Position numbers and translations under genes: made by a program. DNA of 64,000 bases from an uncultured Eubacteriales bacterium (GTDB lineage Bacteria > Bacillota > Clostridia > Oscillospirales > Oscillospiraceae): positions 2,945,766 through 3,009,765 of the forward strand of contig LT599017.1 in assembly GCA_900079765.1 (NCBI GenBank), given 5' to 3'. This document shows positions 8,360 through 16,164 of the stretch, piece by piece. Within the stretch, counting starts at the first letter, position 1, and the number at the start of each line of letters is the position of its first letter. The notes below the pieces were generated by a model. The model did not search any database. It saw only the letters and a list, made by a program, of their open reading frames with translations, and was not told where the DNA came from.

Positions 8360-9532
8360 CTACACACGGGCGAGGCCGCATTCCCGGGCGGCACGGGCCA
8401 CTGCCTCAGCCACAGCGGGACGGACCCGGGGGTCGAAGGGGACGGGGAGGATGCACTGGGGGCTCAGATCCTCCCCCACCAGGTCGGCCAGTGCCTGAGC
8501 GGCAGCCAGTTTCATAGCGTCGTTGATATCCCTTGCCCGCACGTCCAGCGCACCCCGGAACACGCCGGGGAAGGCCAGCACGTTGTTGATCTGATTGGGG
8601 AAGTCGCTCCTGCCGGTACCCACCACCGCGGCGCCGGCGGCCAGGGCTGCGTCGGGCATGATCTCGGGCACAGGGTTGGCCATGGGAAAGAGGATAGGAT
8701 TTGGCGCCATGGCCTTCACCATCTCGGGCGTGACCAGATTGGGAGCGGAGACGCCGATAAAGAGGTCGGCCCCCGCCAGGGCCTCGGAGAGACCGCCCCG
8801 GACCCGGGGATTGGTGATATATGCAAGCTCTGCCAGGGCGGGGTTGTCCGCCAGATCGGGCCGGCCGGGATAAACCACGCCGCCGATGTCGCACAGCACC
8901 GCGTGCTGAAGGCCCATGTGACTCAGGAGCTTGAAGATGGCGGTACCCGCCGCTCCCGCGCCGGAGAAGACGGCCCTTACCTCCCCAATTTTACGACCGG
9001 TCAGCTTGAGTGCATTCCCCAGTGCGGCCGCCACCACGATGGCGGTGCCGTGCTGGTCGTCATGGAAAATAGGGATGTCGCAGCACTCCTTGAGCCGCCG
9101 CTCGATCTCAAAGCAGCGGGGGGCGGAGATATCCTCCAGGTTAACTCCGCCGAAGGACCCAGCCAGCAGGCGTATGGTGTCCACGATCTCGCCCACGTCC
9201 TTGCTGCGCACACATAGGGGGATAGCGTCCACTCCCCCGAAAGCCTTGAAAAGGACACATTTGCCCTCCATTACAGGCATACCCGCCTCGGGGCCGATGT
9301 CACCCAGGCCCAGCACTGCCGTCCCGTCGGTCACCACCGCCACCGTGTTCCAGCGGCCGGTGAGATCATAGCTTTTGTCCACGTCGGCCTTTATCTCCAG
9401 GCACGGGGCCGCCACGCCAGGGGTGTAGGCAAGGCTCAGCTCCTCTCGGTTCGTCACCGCCATCTTGGGCACGACCTCCAGCTTGCCGCGCCACGCCTCA
9501 TGCAGGCGCAGGGATTCTTTCGCGTAGTCCAT
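8360..9532 (-). CDS. NAD(P)-dependent malic enzyme
   Basis: A 390-residue malic enzyme, the short bacterial form without a phosphotransacetylase tail. It shows the Tyr in LAYTPGVAAPC, the lysine in LEIKADVDKSYDLTGRWNTVAVVTDG, the metal-binding DDQHGTA near 135 and a dinucleotide motif FSGAGAAGTA. It converts malate to pyruvate and CO2 with NAD(P)H. The start at 9532 has AAGGAG eight bases upstream; an upstream in-frame extension to 9604 lacks a ribosome site and overlaps the promoter. It appears monocistronic with its own -35/-10 at 9567-9595. Confidence 0.93.
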   Translation of the reverse strand: MDYAKESLRLHEAWRGKLEVVPKMAVTNREELSLAYTPGVAAPCLEIKADVDKSYDLTGRWNTVAVVTDGTAVLGLGDIGPEAGMPVMEGKCVLFKAFGGVDAIPLCVRSKDVGEIVDTIRLLAGSFGGVNLEDISAPRCFEIERRLKECCDIPIFHDDQHGTAIVVAAALGNALKLTGRKIGEVRAVFSGAGAAGTAIFKLLSHMGLQHAVLCDIGGVVYPGRPDLADNPALAELAYITNPRVRGGLSEALAGADLFIGVSAPNLVTPEMVKAMAPNPILFPMANPVPEIMPDAALAAGAAVVGTGRSDFPNQINNVLAFPGVFRGALDVRARDINDAMKLAAAQALADLVGEDLSPQCILPVPFDPRVRPAVAEAVARAARECGLARV

Positions 9533-9566
9533 AGAGGATACTCCTTTTTTGTCACATCGTAAGGGT

Positions 9567-9595
9567 ATTATACATGGTTTTAATTGACGGCGCAA
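9567..9595 (-). promoter_or_regulatory. Sigma-A promoter of the malic enzyme gene
   Basis: On the minus strand TTGCGC, a 17-base spacer, then a perfect TATAAT, 35 bases before the start codon. Confidence 0.65.
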
Positions 9596-9612
9596 GCGTG
9601 GCACGTCCCTAC

Positions 9613-9641
9613 TTTACCCCCGGGTAAAATCATGCTATAAT
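9613..9641 (+). promoter_or_regulatory. Sigma-A promoter with inverted repeat, for the 9678 operon
   Basis: TTTACC, a 17-base spacer and TATAAT preceded by TGC (extended -10). The -35 and spacer lie within a perfect dyad TTTACCC-CC-GGGTAAA (9613-9628) that could be an operator. Confidence 0.65.
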
Positions 9642-9677
9642 GGGGTCTGAGCACATAAAGGGAAGGGCGGTGCGGGT

Positions 9678-10847
9678 ATGAAATGGAAAAGGCGGATTCT
9701 GGCGCTTTTCTGCGCGATTTTGCTTGCGGCATCCCTGACGCCTCCCCCTGCCAGCGCGGCGGACGAGGTCATCTTCGTCGCCCTGAACGAGCAGGTTCTC
9801 GACCTCACCGCCAGCACTATGCCCATCATCTACAATTACTCCTACTATGTGCCCCATATCATCTTTGATATGAACTACACGTCAGTAGACCTGGGCATCC
9901 GGGTGGCGGCCAGCAGCAATACGGTAATCCTCTACAACAAGCGCCGCCAGCTCACCTATAACCTGGATGCCGGCACCTGTACCGACAAGCAGGGCAACAG
10001 CTACAAAAGCGCCGTAACCCGGGGCGGTATCGTCTACCTGCCCCTCTCCGCCGTGCAGAGTTACTTCGCGGAGGACGGGCTGAACGCCTCCCAGCTAACC
10101 ACGGCCTATGGGGACCTGCTGCGCCTCACCACCCCCAGCGTGATTTTAAACAACACCATCTTTGTTGATGCGGCATCTGGCACACTTGCCCAGAAACTGC
10201 GGGAGTATACCCGAAGCCAGAACCCGTCCCCCTCGCCATCCCCGTCGGTCTCCCCGTCCCCCAGCGTGTCCCCCTCCCCGTCGGTCTCCCCAAGTCCGGG
10301 TGGAGAGGCCCCGGATAAGAGTGGGGTGCGGGTCTCCCTGGCGTTCCGGTGCACGGGGGGTGAAACCACCACAAACCTGTTAGACCGGGTGGAGCAAGAG
10401 GACCTCAACGCCCTCTTCCTCTTTAAGACTGAGAACCTTGCCGAAAACGAGGCCCTGATCCGCCGGATGGTTGGCGGCGGTCATGCGGTGGGCCTTGCCG
10501 TCTCGGGCACGGCAGAGGAGATCGAGGACCAGCTCCGGGAGGGAAACCGCCTGCTGGAGCTCATCGCCCATATGAACACCCATACCGTCTCTGTGGAGAG
10601 CGGCGACGTCTCCGCTCTGGAGGACGCAGGCTGGTCGGTGTACTCCGGCAATGTGCAGGCCTCCTCCTCCGGCTCGGTCTCGTCCTACGCAGCCGCCCTG
10701 CTCCGGACCGTTGGCAGCAAGCAGACCTCCGCCCGCCTCCTCTTCGACGACAGCCCGCGGACCGTGTCCGCGCTCCCAGCGCTGGTGGACGGGCTCCGGG
10801 AGGAAAAGTACTCCATCCGACTGGCGGTGGGAGGCGAGGTAAACTGA
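9678..10847 (+). CDS. Secreted stalk-domain protein with degenerate polysaccharide-deacetylase-like half
   Basis: A 389-residue exported protein. A signal peptide spans about 1-27 (ends PASAADE). Residues 30-155 look like a copper-amine-oxidase-type stalk domain (IYNYSYYVPHIIFDMN..., GGIVYLPLSAVQSYF). A linker of repeated PSPSVS units covers about 182-205. The C-terminal half (about 215-389) follows the NodB deacetylase layout (LAFRCTGGETTTNLLDRVEQEDLNALFLFKTENLAENEALIRRMVGGGHAVGLAV), but the catalytic Asp-Asp and His-x3-His metal ligands are absent. It is therefore probably a binding protein. The stop overlaps the start of the next gene (TGATG), so the two are translationally coupled. Confidence 0.7.
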   Translation: MKWKRRILALFCAILLAASLTPPPASAADEVIFVALNEQVLDLTASTMPIIYNYSYYVPHIIFDMNYTSVDLGIRVAASSNTVILYNKRRQLTYNLDAGTCTDKQGNSYKSAVTRGGIVYLPLSAVQSYFAEDGLNASQLTTAYGDLLRLTTPSVILNNTIFVDAASGTLAQKLREYTRSQNPSPSPSPSVSPSPSVSPSPSVSPSPGGEAPDKSGVRVSLAFRCTGGETTTNLLDRVEQEDLNALFLFKTENLAENEALIRRMVGGGHAVGLAVSGTAEEIEDQLREGNRLLELIAHMNTHTVSVESGDVSALEDAGWSVYSGNVQASSSGSVSSYAAALLRTVGSKQTSARLLFDDSPRTVSALPALVDGLREEKYSIRLAVGGEVN

Positions 10848-12004
10848 TGCGCAGCGTGTATATGGATAGCGCCTCCACTTCCTTCCCCAAGGCCCCCGGC
10901 GTGGGAAAGGCGATGGCGGATTCTATCGACCAGGTCGGCGGAAGCGCGGGCCGTGGTGCCTACGCCGGAGCCGCCGCAGCGGCGGGGCTGGCGATGGAAG
11001 CCAGGGAGCGTCTGGCCTCCTTGGTGAATGCCCCCGATGCCCGGAACGTGATCTTTACCGCCGGAGCCACCGCTGCCCTCAACCAACTTTTGAAGGGTCT
11101 GCTCCGGCCCGGTGACCGGGTGCTGACCTCCCCACTTGAGCACAATGCCGTCCTGCGCCCCCTCCATCAACTGGAGAGGAGGGGCGTACGGCTAGAATAC
11201 CTCCCTTGCGACGAGGCCGGGCGGCTGGACATGGAGGCCGCCGAGACTCTTATCACCTCCAGCGCTCGGGCAGTAGCCCTCACCCACGCGTCCAATGTGT
11301 CGGGCGCTTTGATGCCCGTCGCCGAGATCGGGCGGCTCTGCCGGGAGAAGGGGGTTTTCCTCCTGGTGGATGGCGCTCAGACGGCGGGGGTCCTTCCCAT
11401 CGATATGACCGCCATGGCCATTGACGGCCTGGCCCTGGCAGGCCACAAAGGGCTCCTGGGGCCCCAGGGCATCGGCGCGCTGGTGGTTAACGACGCGCTG
11501 GCCACCGCCCTATCCCCTTTGGTCGCCGGAGGCATAGGCAGCGCCTCGGACAGCCTGGACATGCCCTCCTTCCTCCCCGATCGGTTCGAGGCGGGCACTC
11601 TAAACCTCCCCGGCATCTGCGGACTCAACGCCGCGCTGCGGTATCTGGAAGCGGAGGGCCACGCTCTACGGGCGCGGGAGGCAGCCCTCACCCGGCACTT
11701 GGTGGGCCGCCTGGCCGAGCTGGAGGAGGACGGCGTGCGCATCCTTGGCCCTAACGACCCCTTCGCCCCACGGGCGGGGGTGGTGTCGGTGGACTTCACA
11801 GGCCGGGACAACGCCGAGATGGCCTTCCTCCTGGAGGAGAAATATGGTATCGCCACCCGCTGCGGTCTCCACTGCGCGAGCGCGGCCCACAGAGTCCTGG
11901 GCTCCTTCCCCCAGGGGGCAGTGCGCTTTTCCGTCGGCCCCTTCGTCACCTTTGAGGACATCGATTACGTCCAGGGCGCGGTATACAGCCTTCTCTCCCG
12001 CTGA
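10847..12004 (+). CDS. Cysteine desulfurase-family aminotransferase (class V)
   Basis: A 385-residue PLP enzyme of the class V group. It has SASTSFPKAP at the N-terminus, EHNAVLRPL around 103, DGAQTAGVLPID around 180 with the PLP-ring Asp, the Schiff-base lysine in LAGHKGLLGPQG and the active cysteine in ATRCGLHCAS near 345. The length and the RCGLHCA loop fit the group annotated as cysteine desulfurase family, which is distinct from IscS. It likely mobilises sulfur from cysteine, though relatives include selenocysteine lyases. It is translationally coupled to the secreted protein upstream, an unusual neighbour. Confidence 0.88.
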   Translation: MRSVYMDSASTSFPKAPGVGKAMADSIDQVGGSAGRGAYAGAAAAAGLAMEARERLASLVNAPDARNVIFTAGATAALNQLLKGLLRPGDRVLTSPLEHNAVLRPLHQLERRGVRLEYLPCDEAGRLDMEAAETLITSSARAVALTHASNVSGALMPVAEIGRLCREKGVFLLVDGAQTAGVLPIDMTAMAIDGLALAGHKGLLGPQGIGALVVNDALATALSPLVAGGIGSASDSLDMPSFLPDRFEAGTLNLPGICGLNAALRYLEAEGHALRAREAALTRHLVGRLAELEEDGVRILGPNDPFAPRAGVVSVDFTGRDNAEMAFLLEEKYGIATRCGLHCASAAHRVLGSFPQGAVRFSVGPFVTFEDIDYVQGAVYSLLSR

Positions 12005-12030
12005 CACGCAAAAAGGGGCGCAAAAAGGGG

Positions 12031-12059
12031 TTGAAATCCCCCGTCGGGTGTGATATCAT
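12031..12059 (+). promoter_or_regulatory. Sigma-A promoter of secG
   Basis: TTGAAA, a 17-base spacer, then TATCAT with an extended TGA. The leader between it and secG can fold: CTCAC near 12065 pairs with GTGAG near 12100, enclosing a GGCG/CGCC hairpin followed by five T residues. Confidence 0.6.
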
Positions 12060-12138
12060 ATTACTCACGTTTGATAGGGCGTTTTGCGCCTTTTTCTGTG
12101 AGCCATGCCCCCTGCGGGCTGAAAGGAACGATGAAATT

Positions 12139-12378
12139 ATGAGCATTCCTAAAATCATTCTGACCGTGGTCCAGCTGCTGTCCTGTCTCTTCCTCACCGC
12201 AGTGGTCCTGCTCCAGTCCGGTAAGAGCGCCGGCCTCAGCGGCGCGATCGCCGGCGGCATGGACACCTTCATGGCGAAGAACAAGGCCAAGAGCTGGGAC
12301 GCCAAGCTGGCCAAGTGGACCAAGTGGGTCGCCATTCTGTTTATGCTCCTGACCCTGATCCTGACCCTGATGAAATAA
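12139..12378 (+). CDS. secG: Preprotein translocase subunit SecG
   Basis: A 79-residue membrane protein with two hydrophobic helices (about 5-25 and 55-77) joined by the glycine-rich cytoplasmic loop SGKSAGLSGAIAGGMDTFMAKNKAK, typical of SecG. It assists SecYE in protein export. The start at 12139 (MSIPKII) has AAAGGAA ten bases upstream; the longer frame from 12031 begins inside the promoter. A strong terminator follows, so it is monocistronic. RNase R, a common downstream partner in clostridia, is instead at 52994-55078. Confidence 0.92.
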   Translation: MSIPKIILTVVQLLSCLFLTAVVLLQSGKSAGLSGAIAGGMDTFMAKNKAKSWDAKLAKWTKWVAILFMLLTLILTLMK

Positions 12379-12390
12379 AAAGCGATACAA

Positions 12391-12426
12391 CAAAAAGGCT
12401 GACGATTTCTCGTCAGCCCTTTTTCT
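12391..12426 (+). terminator. secG terminator; shares its core with the element's integration site
   Basis: GGCTGACGA, loop TTTC, TCGTCAGCC, then a T run. The 27-base core 12392-12418 is identical to the terminator rebuilt by joining 20684-20700 to 37384-37393, into which the mobile element is inserted. Confidence 0.9.
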
Positions 12427-12780
12427 ATCCCTATCCCGCCATCCCTACTCCCCAGCCCTCCCCCGTGTCTCCTAAGCGTAGGACCGCCATACATGGCGGT
12501 CGGAGTCTACCGTCAATGACGGCAGGCTCTTTTTTCGTGCCCGGACGGCACATCACATATACACTACCCAGGCAAACCGCAACACAAAATCCCCTGGAGT
12601 CCCCTCCATATCTCTATACACTTTCCCCTCTTCCATGCCAAAAAGGCATACACTAACCTGTCCCTCTTGGCCTGTACGCCAAGCCAGACTGTATAAACCG
12701 CACAAAATTCCGTGCAATTTTTTCGCGTTTCGCCATATAGTGTTGACTTTTCAGGAGTCTTAGGCATAAACATCACCGCT
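12427..12780. other. Gene-free stretch upstream of the PRD regulator, with two tandem hairpins
   Basis: No credible gene is seen. At 12481-12500 there is a hairpin GACCGCCAT/ATGGCGGTC, and directly after it, at 12502-12530, a second one (GAGTCTACCGTCA with an imperfect complement) followed by six T residues. They look like a leader plus terminator but have no reading frame in front of them. A weaker promoter-like pair, TTGACT and ATAAAC, is at 12743-12771. Confidence 0.5.
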
Positions 12781-12809
12781 TTGACCTTTTAGTAAAGAAC
12801 GTGTATGGT
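12781..12809 (+). promoter_or_regulatory. Sigma-A promoter of the beta-glucoside operon
   Basis: TTGACC, a 17-base spacer and TATGGT, ending 45 bases before the regulator start. No -24/-12 (sigma-54) pattern is seen here. Confidence 0.6.
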
Positions 12810-12853
12810 AAACACATCCCGGCCAGTGTATATTCTCTTTGGAGGTGTTCTGT

Positions 12854-15463
12854 ATGAAAACCAACAGAGAGCAGATCTACGACTTTATTCAGCTTCACTG
12901 CTCCACGTCCGGAGGCGAGGGGGTATCCACCCAGTACCTTGCCAAGGCGCTGGGCATCCAGCGTACCAATGTGAGCAGCATCCTTAACGCCCTGGTGGAA
13001 GAGGGGAAGATCGCCAAGAAGAACGGCCGCCCGGTCCTCTACTACATTATCCAAGAGGGGGAGATGGCCGACGCCTTCCGCAACCTGATCGGCTGGGACG
13101 GGAGCCTGCGACGGGCGGTACAGCTTGCAAAGGCGGCAGTGCTCTATCCGCAGCGGAGCCTGGACATCCTGATCTCCGGCGAAAACGGCGTAGGAAAGAG
13201 CTTTATGGCCCAGGTCATTCACCGTTTTGCCTTGGAGAGCGAGGTGCTGAGCGCCGACGCGCCCCTCCTCACCTTTAACTGCCGGGACTACCAGGGGGAC
13301 GAGACCCGGGCCATCCAGGAACTCTTCGGCAGCGATCTGGGGCCCGGGTTGTTCGAAGCCGGGCCGAGCGTGCTCCTCATCGACAACGCCCATCTACTGT
13401 CCGTCCGGTTGAGGAGCCTCATCTACGACCGACTGGACCCCGCCAAGCACACCGCCGGGGAAAAGCGGGCCGAGGAGCCCATGCTCATCGTCACCTGCGA
13501 CAGCGCGAACCGGGAGCTGATCGCCGAGTTCGAACGGCGGCTGCCCGTATCCATCCCCCTGCCCAGCCTGGTGGAGCGCGCCCTGCGGGAGCGCCTGGAG
13601 TTGGTGGAGCGGTTCTTTATTCTGGAGTCGGCCCGGGCCAAGCGCCGATTTCTTGTGGAAGGGGAGCTGCTGCGCTGCCTGCTCCTCTACGATTGCCCCT
13701 ACAACCTCACCCGCCTCAAAGGTGACATCAAGCTGGGCTGCGCCAATGCCTATGTGCGGGAGCGCAGCGGCGGCAAGCCTCTGCATCTCTATATGAGCGA
13801 TTTCTCCAATGACATACGCAAGGGTTTCCTCAATTACGCAAAGTACCGGGATGAGGTGGAGAGCATCGTCCCCGCCGGGTACGCCTTCGACTTCAATCAG
13901 GACACAGTGGCGATGGCCCCCATGGACCGGGAAAAACTGGGCGCCGCAACCATGTACGACGACATGGACCGCAAGTTCCAGGAGCTTGTCAGTATGGGGC
14001 TGGGGGAAGAGGACATTGGGGCCATGATGAACGCCACGGTGGCCGCCGTCTTCGATCAGTACCGCCGCAGCGTCCTCTCCCAGGTGGTAAACCGGGAGCA
14101 GCTCTCCCGTCTGGTGGACAAACGCATTATCACTCTCGTAGAGGATTTCGTCAACACCGCGCAGATCAAAACCGGGCAGACCCTGCCGCCCTCGGTGGTG
14201 TACGGCCTGTGTTTACATATTCAGGGCCTTCTGGACGGAAAGCAGCGGGATCGGCGGCTCACCGCCGACCGATTCAAGGAAGTAGTGGAGCAGAACAGGG
14301 CGGAATACTCCCTGGCCCTCCAGCTCGCCGCGGGGGTAGAACAGGAGCTGGGCCTTCACCTCTCCACCGACGAGGTCGCCTTCCTTACTCTGTTCATCGC
14401 CAGCCGTCCCGCAGCGGAGGATATCACCACCAGCCCCACCCTTTTGTTTATATACCACGGGGACGGGGTATCCACCGCCCTCGCCCGGACGGTGGAAGCC
14501 ATCGTCCACGGCGGCAACGTCTTCTCCTGCGACATACCCTTCGATCAGCACAACCGGGACACCTACGCCGCCGTGAAGACGGCGGTGGAGCGGGCCGACC
14601 GGGGCGGCGGGGTACTGGCGGTTTACGATATGTCCATGCTGGGCGACATTTTGCGCGTCATCTCTCTGGAGACCGGCATCGAGATCCGCTGGGTCCGTTT
14701 CCCTATTACCAATCTTGGCATCGAGTGGGCCCGGCAGTCCGGCCTCTCCGGCGGGTTGAACACCCTTCACAAAAATGTGCTGGCCTCCCTGGCCGAGCTG
14801 CGCCGCCCGGTGTGGCGGGTCATCGTCACCCTCTGCGCCACCGGCGTGGGCGGTGCAGACCAAGTAAAGCAGTATGTGGAGCAGTTTGGCGAGCTGGACG
14901 ACGATATGCGTGTCATACCCCTTGGCTTTTCCGACCATGAGCTCCTGCGGGAGATGCTGATGCAGGTCATGGAGAACGGCGTGGTCCAGTGCCTCATCGG
15001 TCCCATCGACCCCCACATCATGGACCTGCCCTATATCCCGCTCACCGAGCTCTTCGGAGCGCCCACCGACAAGGTGCCCTCCATCATCCGCCTCAAAAAG
15101 CTCGAGCGCAGCCGCATAGACTTCGCGGAGGTATACAACTACCTGGAGGACCACCTGGAGCATGTGGACATGGCGAAGCTTAAAAACCTCCTCCCGGCGG
15201 CCATCGGGCAGATCAACTCCGACCTCACGGAGTTGGCCCTAGACTCGGAGATCGGCCTCTTCCTCCATATCGCGTGCAGCATCAACCGCATGGTAGGCAA
15301 GGAGCCCCAACCCCAGAATTTGAACCGGGAGGCCATTATCAAGGCAAACCCCGCCGACTACAAGGCGGTTCTGCGCATTCTCAAGCCGTTGGAAAAGGCG
15401 TTCAACGTGGTCTTCAACGACGATGAGCTTGCCACCATGATTACCATCATCCGCAGGATTTGA
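12854..15463 (+). CDS. LevR-like transcriptional regulator (wHTH, AAA+, PRD, EIIA-like, PRD)
   Basis: An 869-residue regulator of PTS operons. Residues 1-65 form a winged helix; about 75-320 an AAA+ domain with Walker A GENGVGKS and Walker B VLLIDNA. About 430-540 is a first PRD (CLHIQGLL and LGLHLSTDEVAFLTLFIAS histidines). About 545-680 is an EIIA(Man)-like domain (LLFIYHGDGVSTALA), then an EIIB-like stretch and a second PRD (about 755-869, GLFLHIACSINRMV). PRD phosphorylation by HPr and EIIs would tie activity to sugar uptake. The sigma-54 contact motif GAFTGA is not recognisable (GLFEAG occupies that area). The start at 12854 has GGAGG eight bases upstream. The IIA gene begins 15 bases after the stop. 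Confidence 0.88.
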   Translation: MKTNREQIYDFIQLHCSTSGGEGVSTQYLAKALGIQRTNVSSILNALVEEGKIAKKNGRPVLYYIIQEGEMADAFRNLIGWDGSLRRAVQLAKAAVLYPQRSLDILISGENGVGKSFMAQVIHRFALESEVLSADAPLLTFNCRDYQGDETRAIQELFGSDLGPGLFEAGPSVLLIDNAHLLSVRLRSLIYDRLDPAKHTAGEKRAEEPMLIVTCDSANRELIAEFERRLPVSIPLPSLVERALRERLELVERFFILESARAKRRFLVEGELLRCLLLYDCPYNLTRLKGDIKLGCANAYVRERSGGKPLHLYMSDFSNDIRKGFLNYAKYRDEVESIVPAGYAFDFNQDTVAMAPMDREKLGAATMYDDMDRKFQELVSMGLGEEDIGAMMNATVAAVFDQYRRSVLSQVVNREQLSRLVDKRIITLVEDFVNTAQIKTGQTLPPSVVYGLCLHIQGLLDGKQRDRRLTADRFKEVVEQNRAEYSLALQLAAGVEQELGLHLSTDEVAFLTLFIASRPAAEDITTSPTLLFIYHGDGVSTALARTVEAIVHGGNVFSCDIPFDQHNRDTYAAVKTAVERADRGGGVLAVYDMSMLGDILRVISLETGIEIRWVRFPITNLGIEWARQSGLSGGLNTLHKNVLASLAELRRPVWRVIVTLCATGVGGADQVKQYVEQFGELDDDMRVIPLGFSDHELLREMLMQVMENGVVQCLIGPIDPHIMDLPYIPLTELFGAPTDKVPSIIRLKKLERSRIDFAEVYNYLEDHLEHVDMAKLKNLLPAAIGQINSDLTELALDSEIGLFLHIACSINRMVGKEPQPQNLNREAIIKANPADYKAVLRILKPLEKAFNVVFNDDELATMITIIRRI

Positions 15464-15478
15464 AAGGAGTAGGGATAT

Positions 15479-15802
15479 ATGATTCAGGACGAGGGCTTAC
15501 AGGAGATAGCCATGACCATCATCGCCAACGCGGGTGCCTCCAAAGGGGCCTCCTTCGGTGCTCTGGAGGAGGCCCGGGCCGGCCGGTACGACGAGGCGGA
15601 GGTGCTTTTAAAGGAGTCCGACGCCGCCCTGTCGGAGGCCCAGCGCTCCCACCGGGAGCTCTTGCAGCTGGACGCGCTCGGCAAGGTGCCCCAGGTAGAC
15701 ATCCTTCTCTCCCACTGCCAGGACCATTTCATGATGGCCACCCTGGCCCGCGACCTTGTGACCGAGCTGGTACGCATGTACCGGCTGATCAATAGCAAAT
15801 AA
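15479..15802 (+). CDS. PTS lactose/cellobiose-type IIA component
   Basis: A 107-residue all-helical IIA protein. It has the family pattern IIANAGASKGASFGALEEARAGRYDEAE and the active site SHCQDHFMMATL, where His79 would accept phosphate from HPr and Asp82/His83 complete the trimer metal site. It passes phosphate to the IIB protein encoded next. AAAGGAG lies before the ATG. The spacing (15 bases from the regulator, 23 to IIB) places it in the same transcript. Confidence 0.93.
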   Translation: MIQDEGLQEIAMTIIANAGASKGASFGALEEARAGRYDEAEVLLKESDAALSEAQRSHRELLQLDALGKVPQVDILLSHCQDHFMMATLARDLVTELVRMYRLINSK

Positions 15803-15825
15803 GTTTTAGAAAGGAGCGCCATTGT

Positions 15826-16125
15826 ATGAAAATTCTGCTGATCTGTGCCGGGGGCATGTCCACTAGCATCCTGATGAAAAAGCTCCAAAAGTACTCGGAC
15901 GACAACAACATGGGCCTGGAGGAGATCGTGGCCCGCGGCATGGGCGACTATTCCGACATCTACCAGGACTATGATGTAATTCTCCTCGGACCCCAGATCT
16001 CCTACAAGAAAGCAGACATCCAGAAAGACACCGGCAAGCCCCTTGACACCATCGCGCCCTATGACTACGCCATCGGCAACGCCCAGAACATCTTCAAGCA
16101 GGTCAATGCTCTCCTCGGCAAGTAA
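15826..16125 (+). CDS. PTS cellobiose-type IIB component
   Basis: A 99-residue IIB protein of the lactose/cellobiose class. The phosphocysteine is Cys7 in MKILLICAGGMSTSILMKK, and the P-loop-like glycine and serine residues that follow are intact. LLGPQISYKK near residue 53 is the second family signature. It carries phosphate from IIA to the sugar bound in IIC. AGGAG precedes the start. Confidence 0.93.
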   Translation: MKILLICAGGMSTSILMKKLQKYSDDNNMGLEEIVARGMGDYSDIYQDYDVILLGPQISYKKADIQKDTGKPLDTIAPYDYAIGNAQNIFKQVNALLGK

Positions 16126-16164
16126 GAACAGGAAAAAACGAGAGTAGGAAAGGAAAGGTAATCT

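Noticed and set aside
12481-12536. Purine riboswitch reading of the tandem hairpins
   Set aside because: A TCTACC junction is present, but the conserved loop sequences and third stem do not match.
12429-12853. Sigma-54 promoter for the LevR-like operon
   Set aside because: No TGGCAC-N5-TTGC pattern is found here or in the short gap before the IIA gene.
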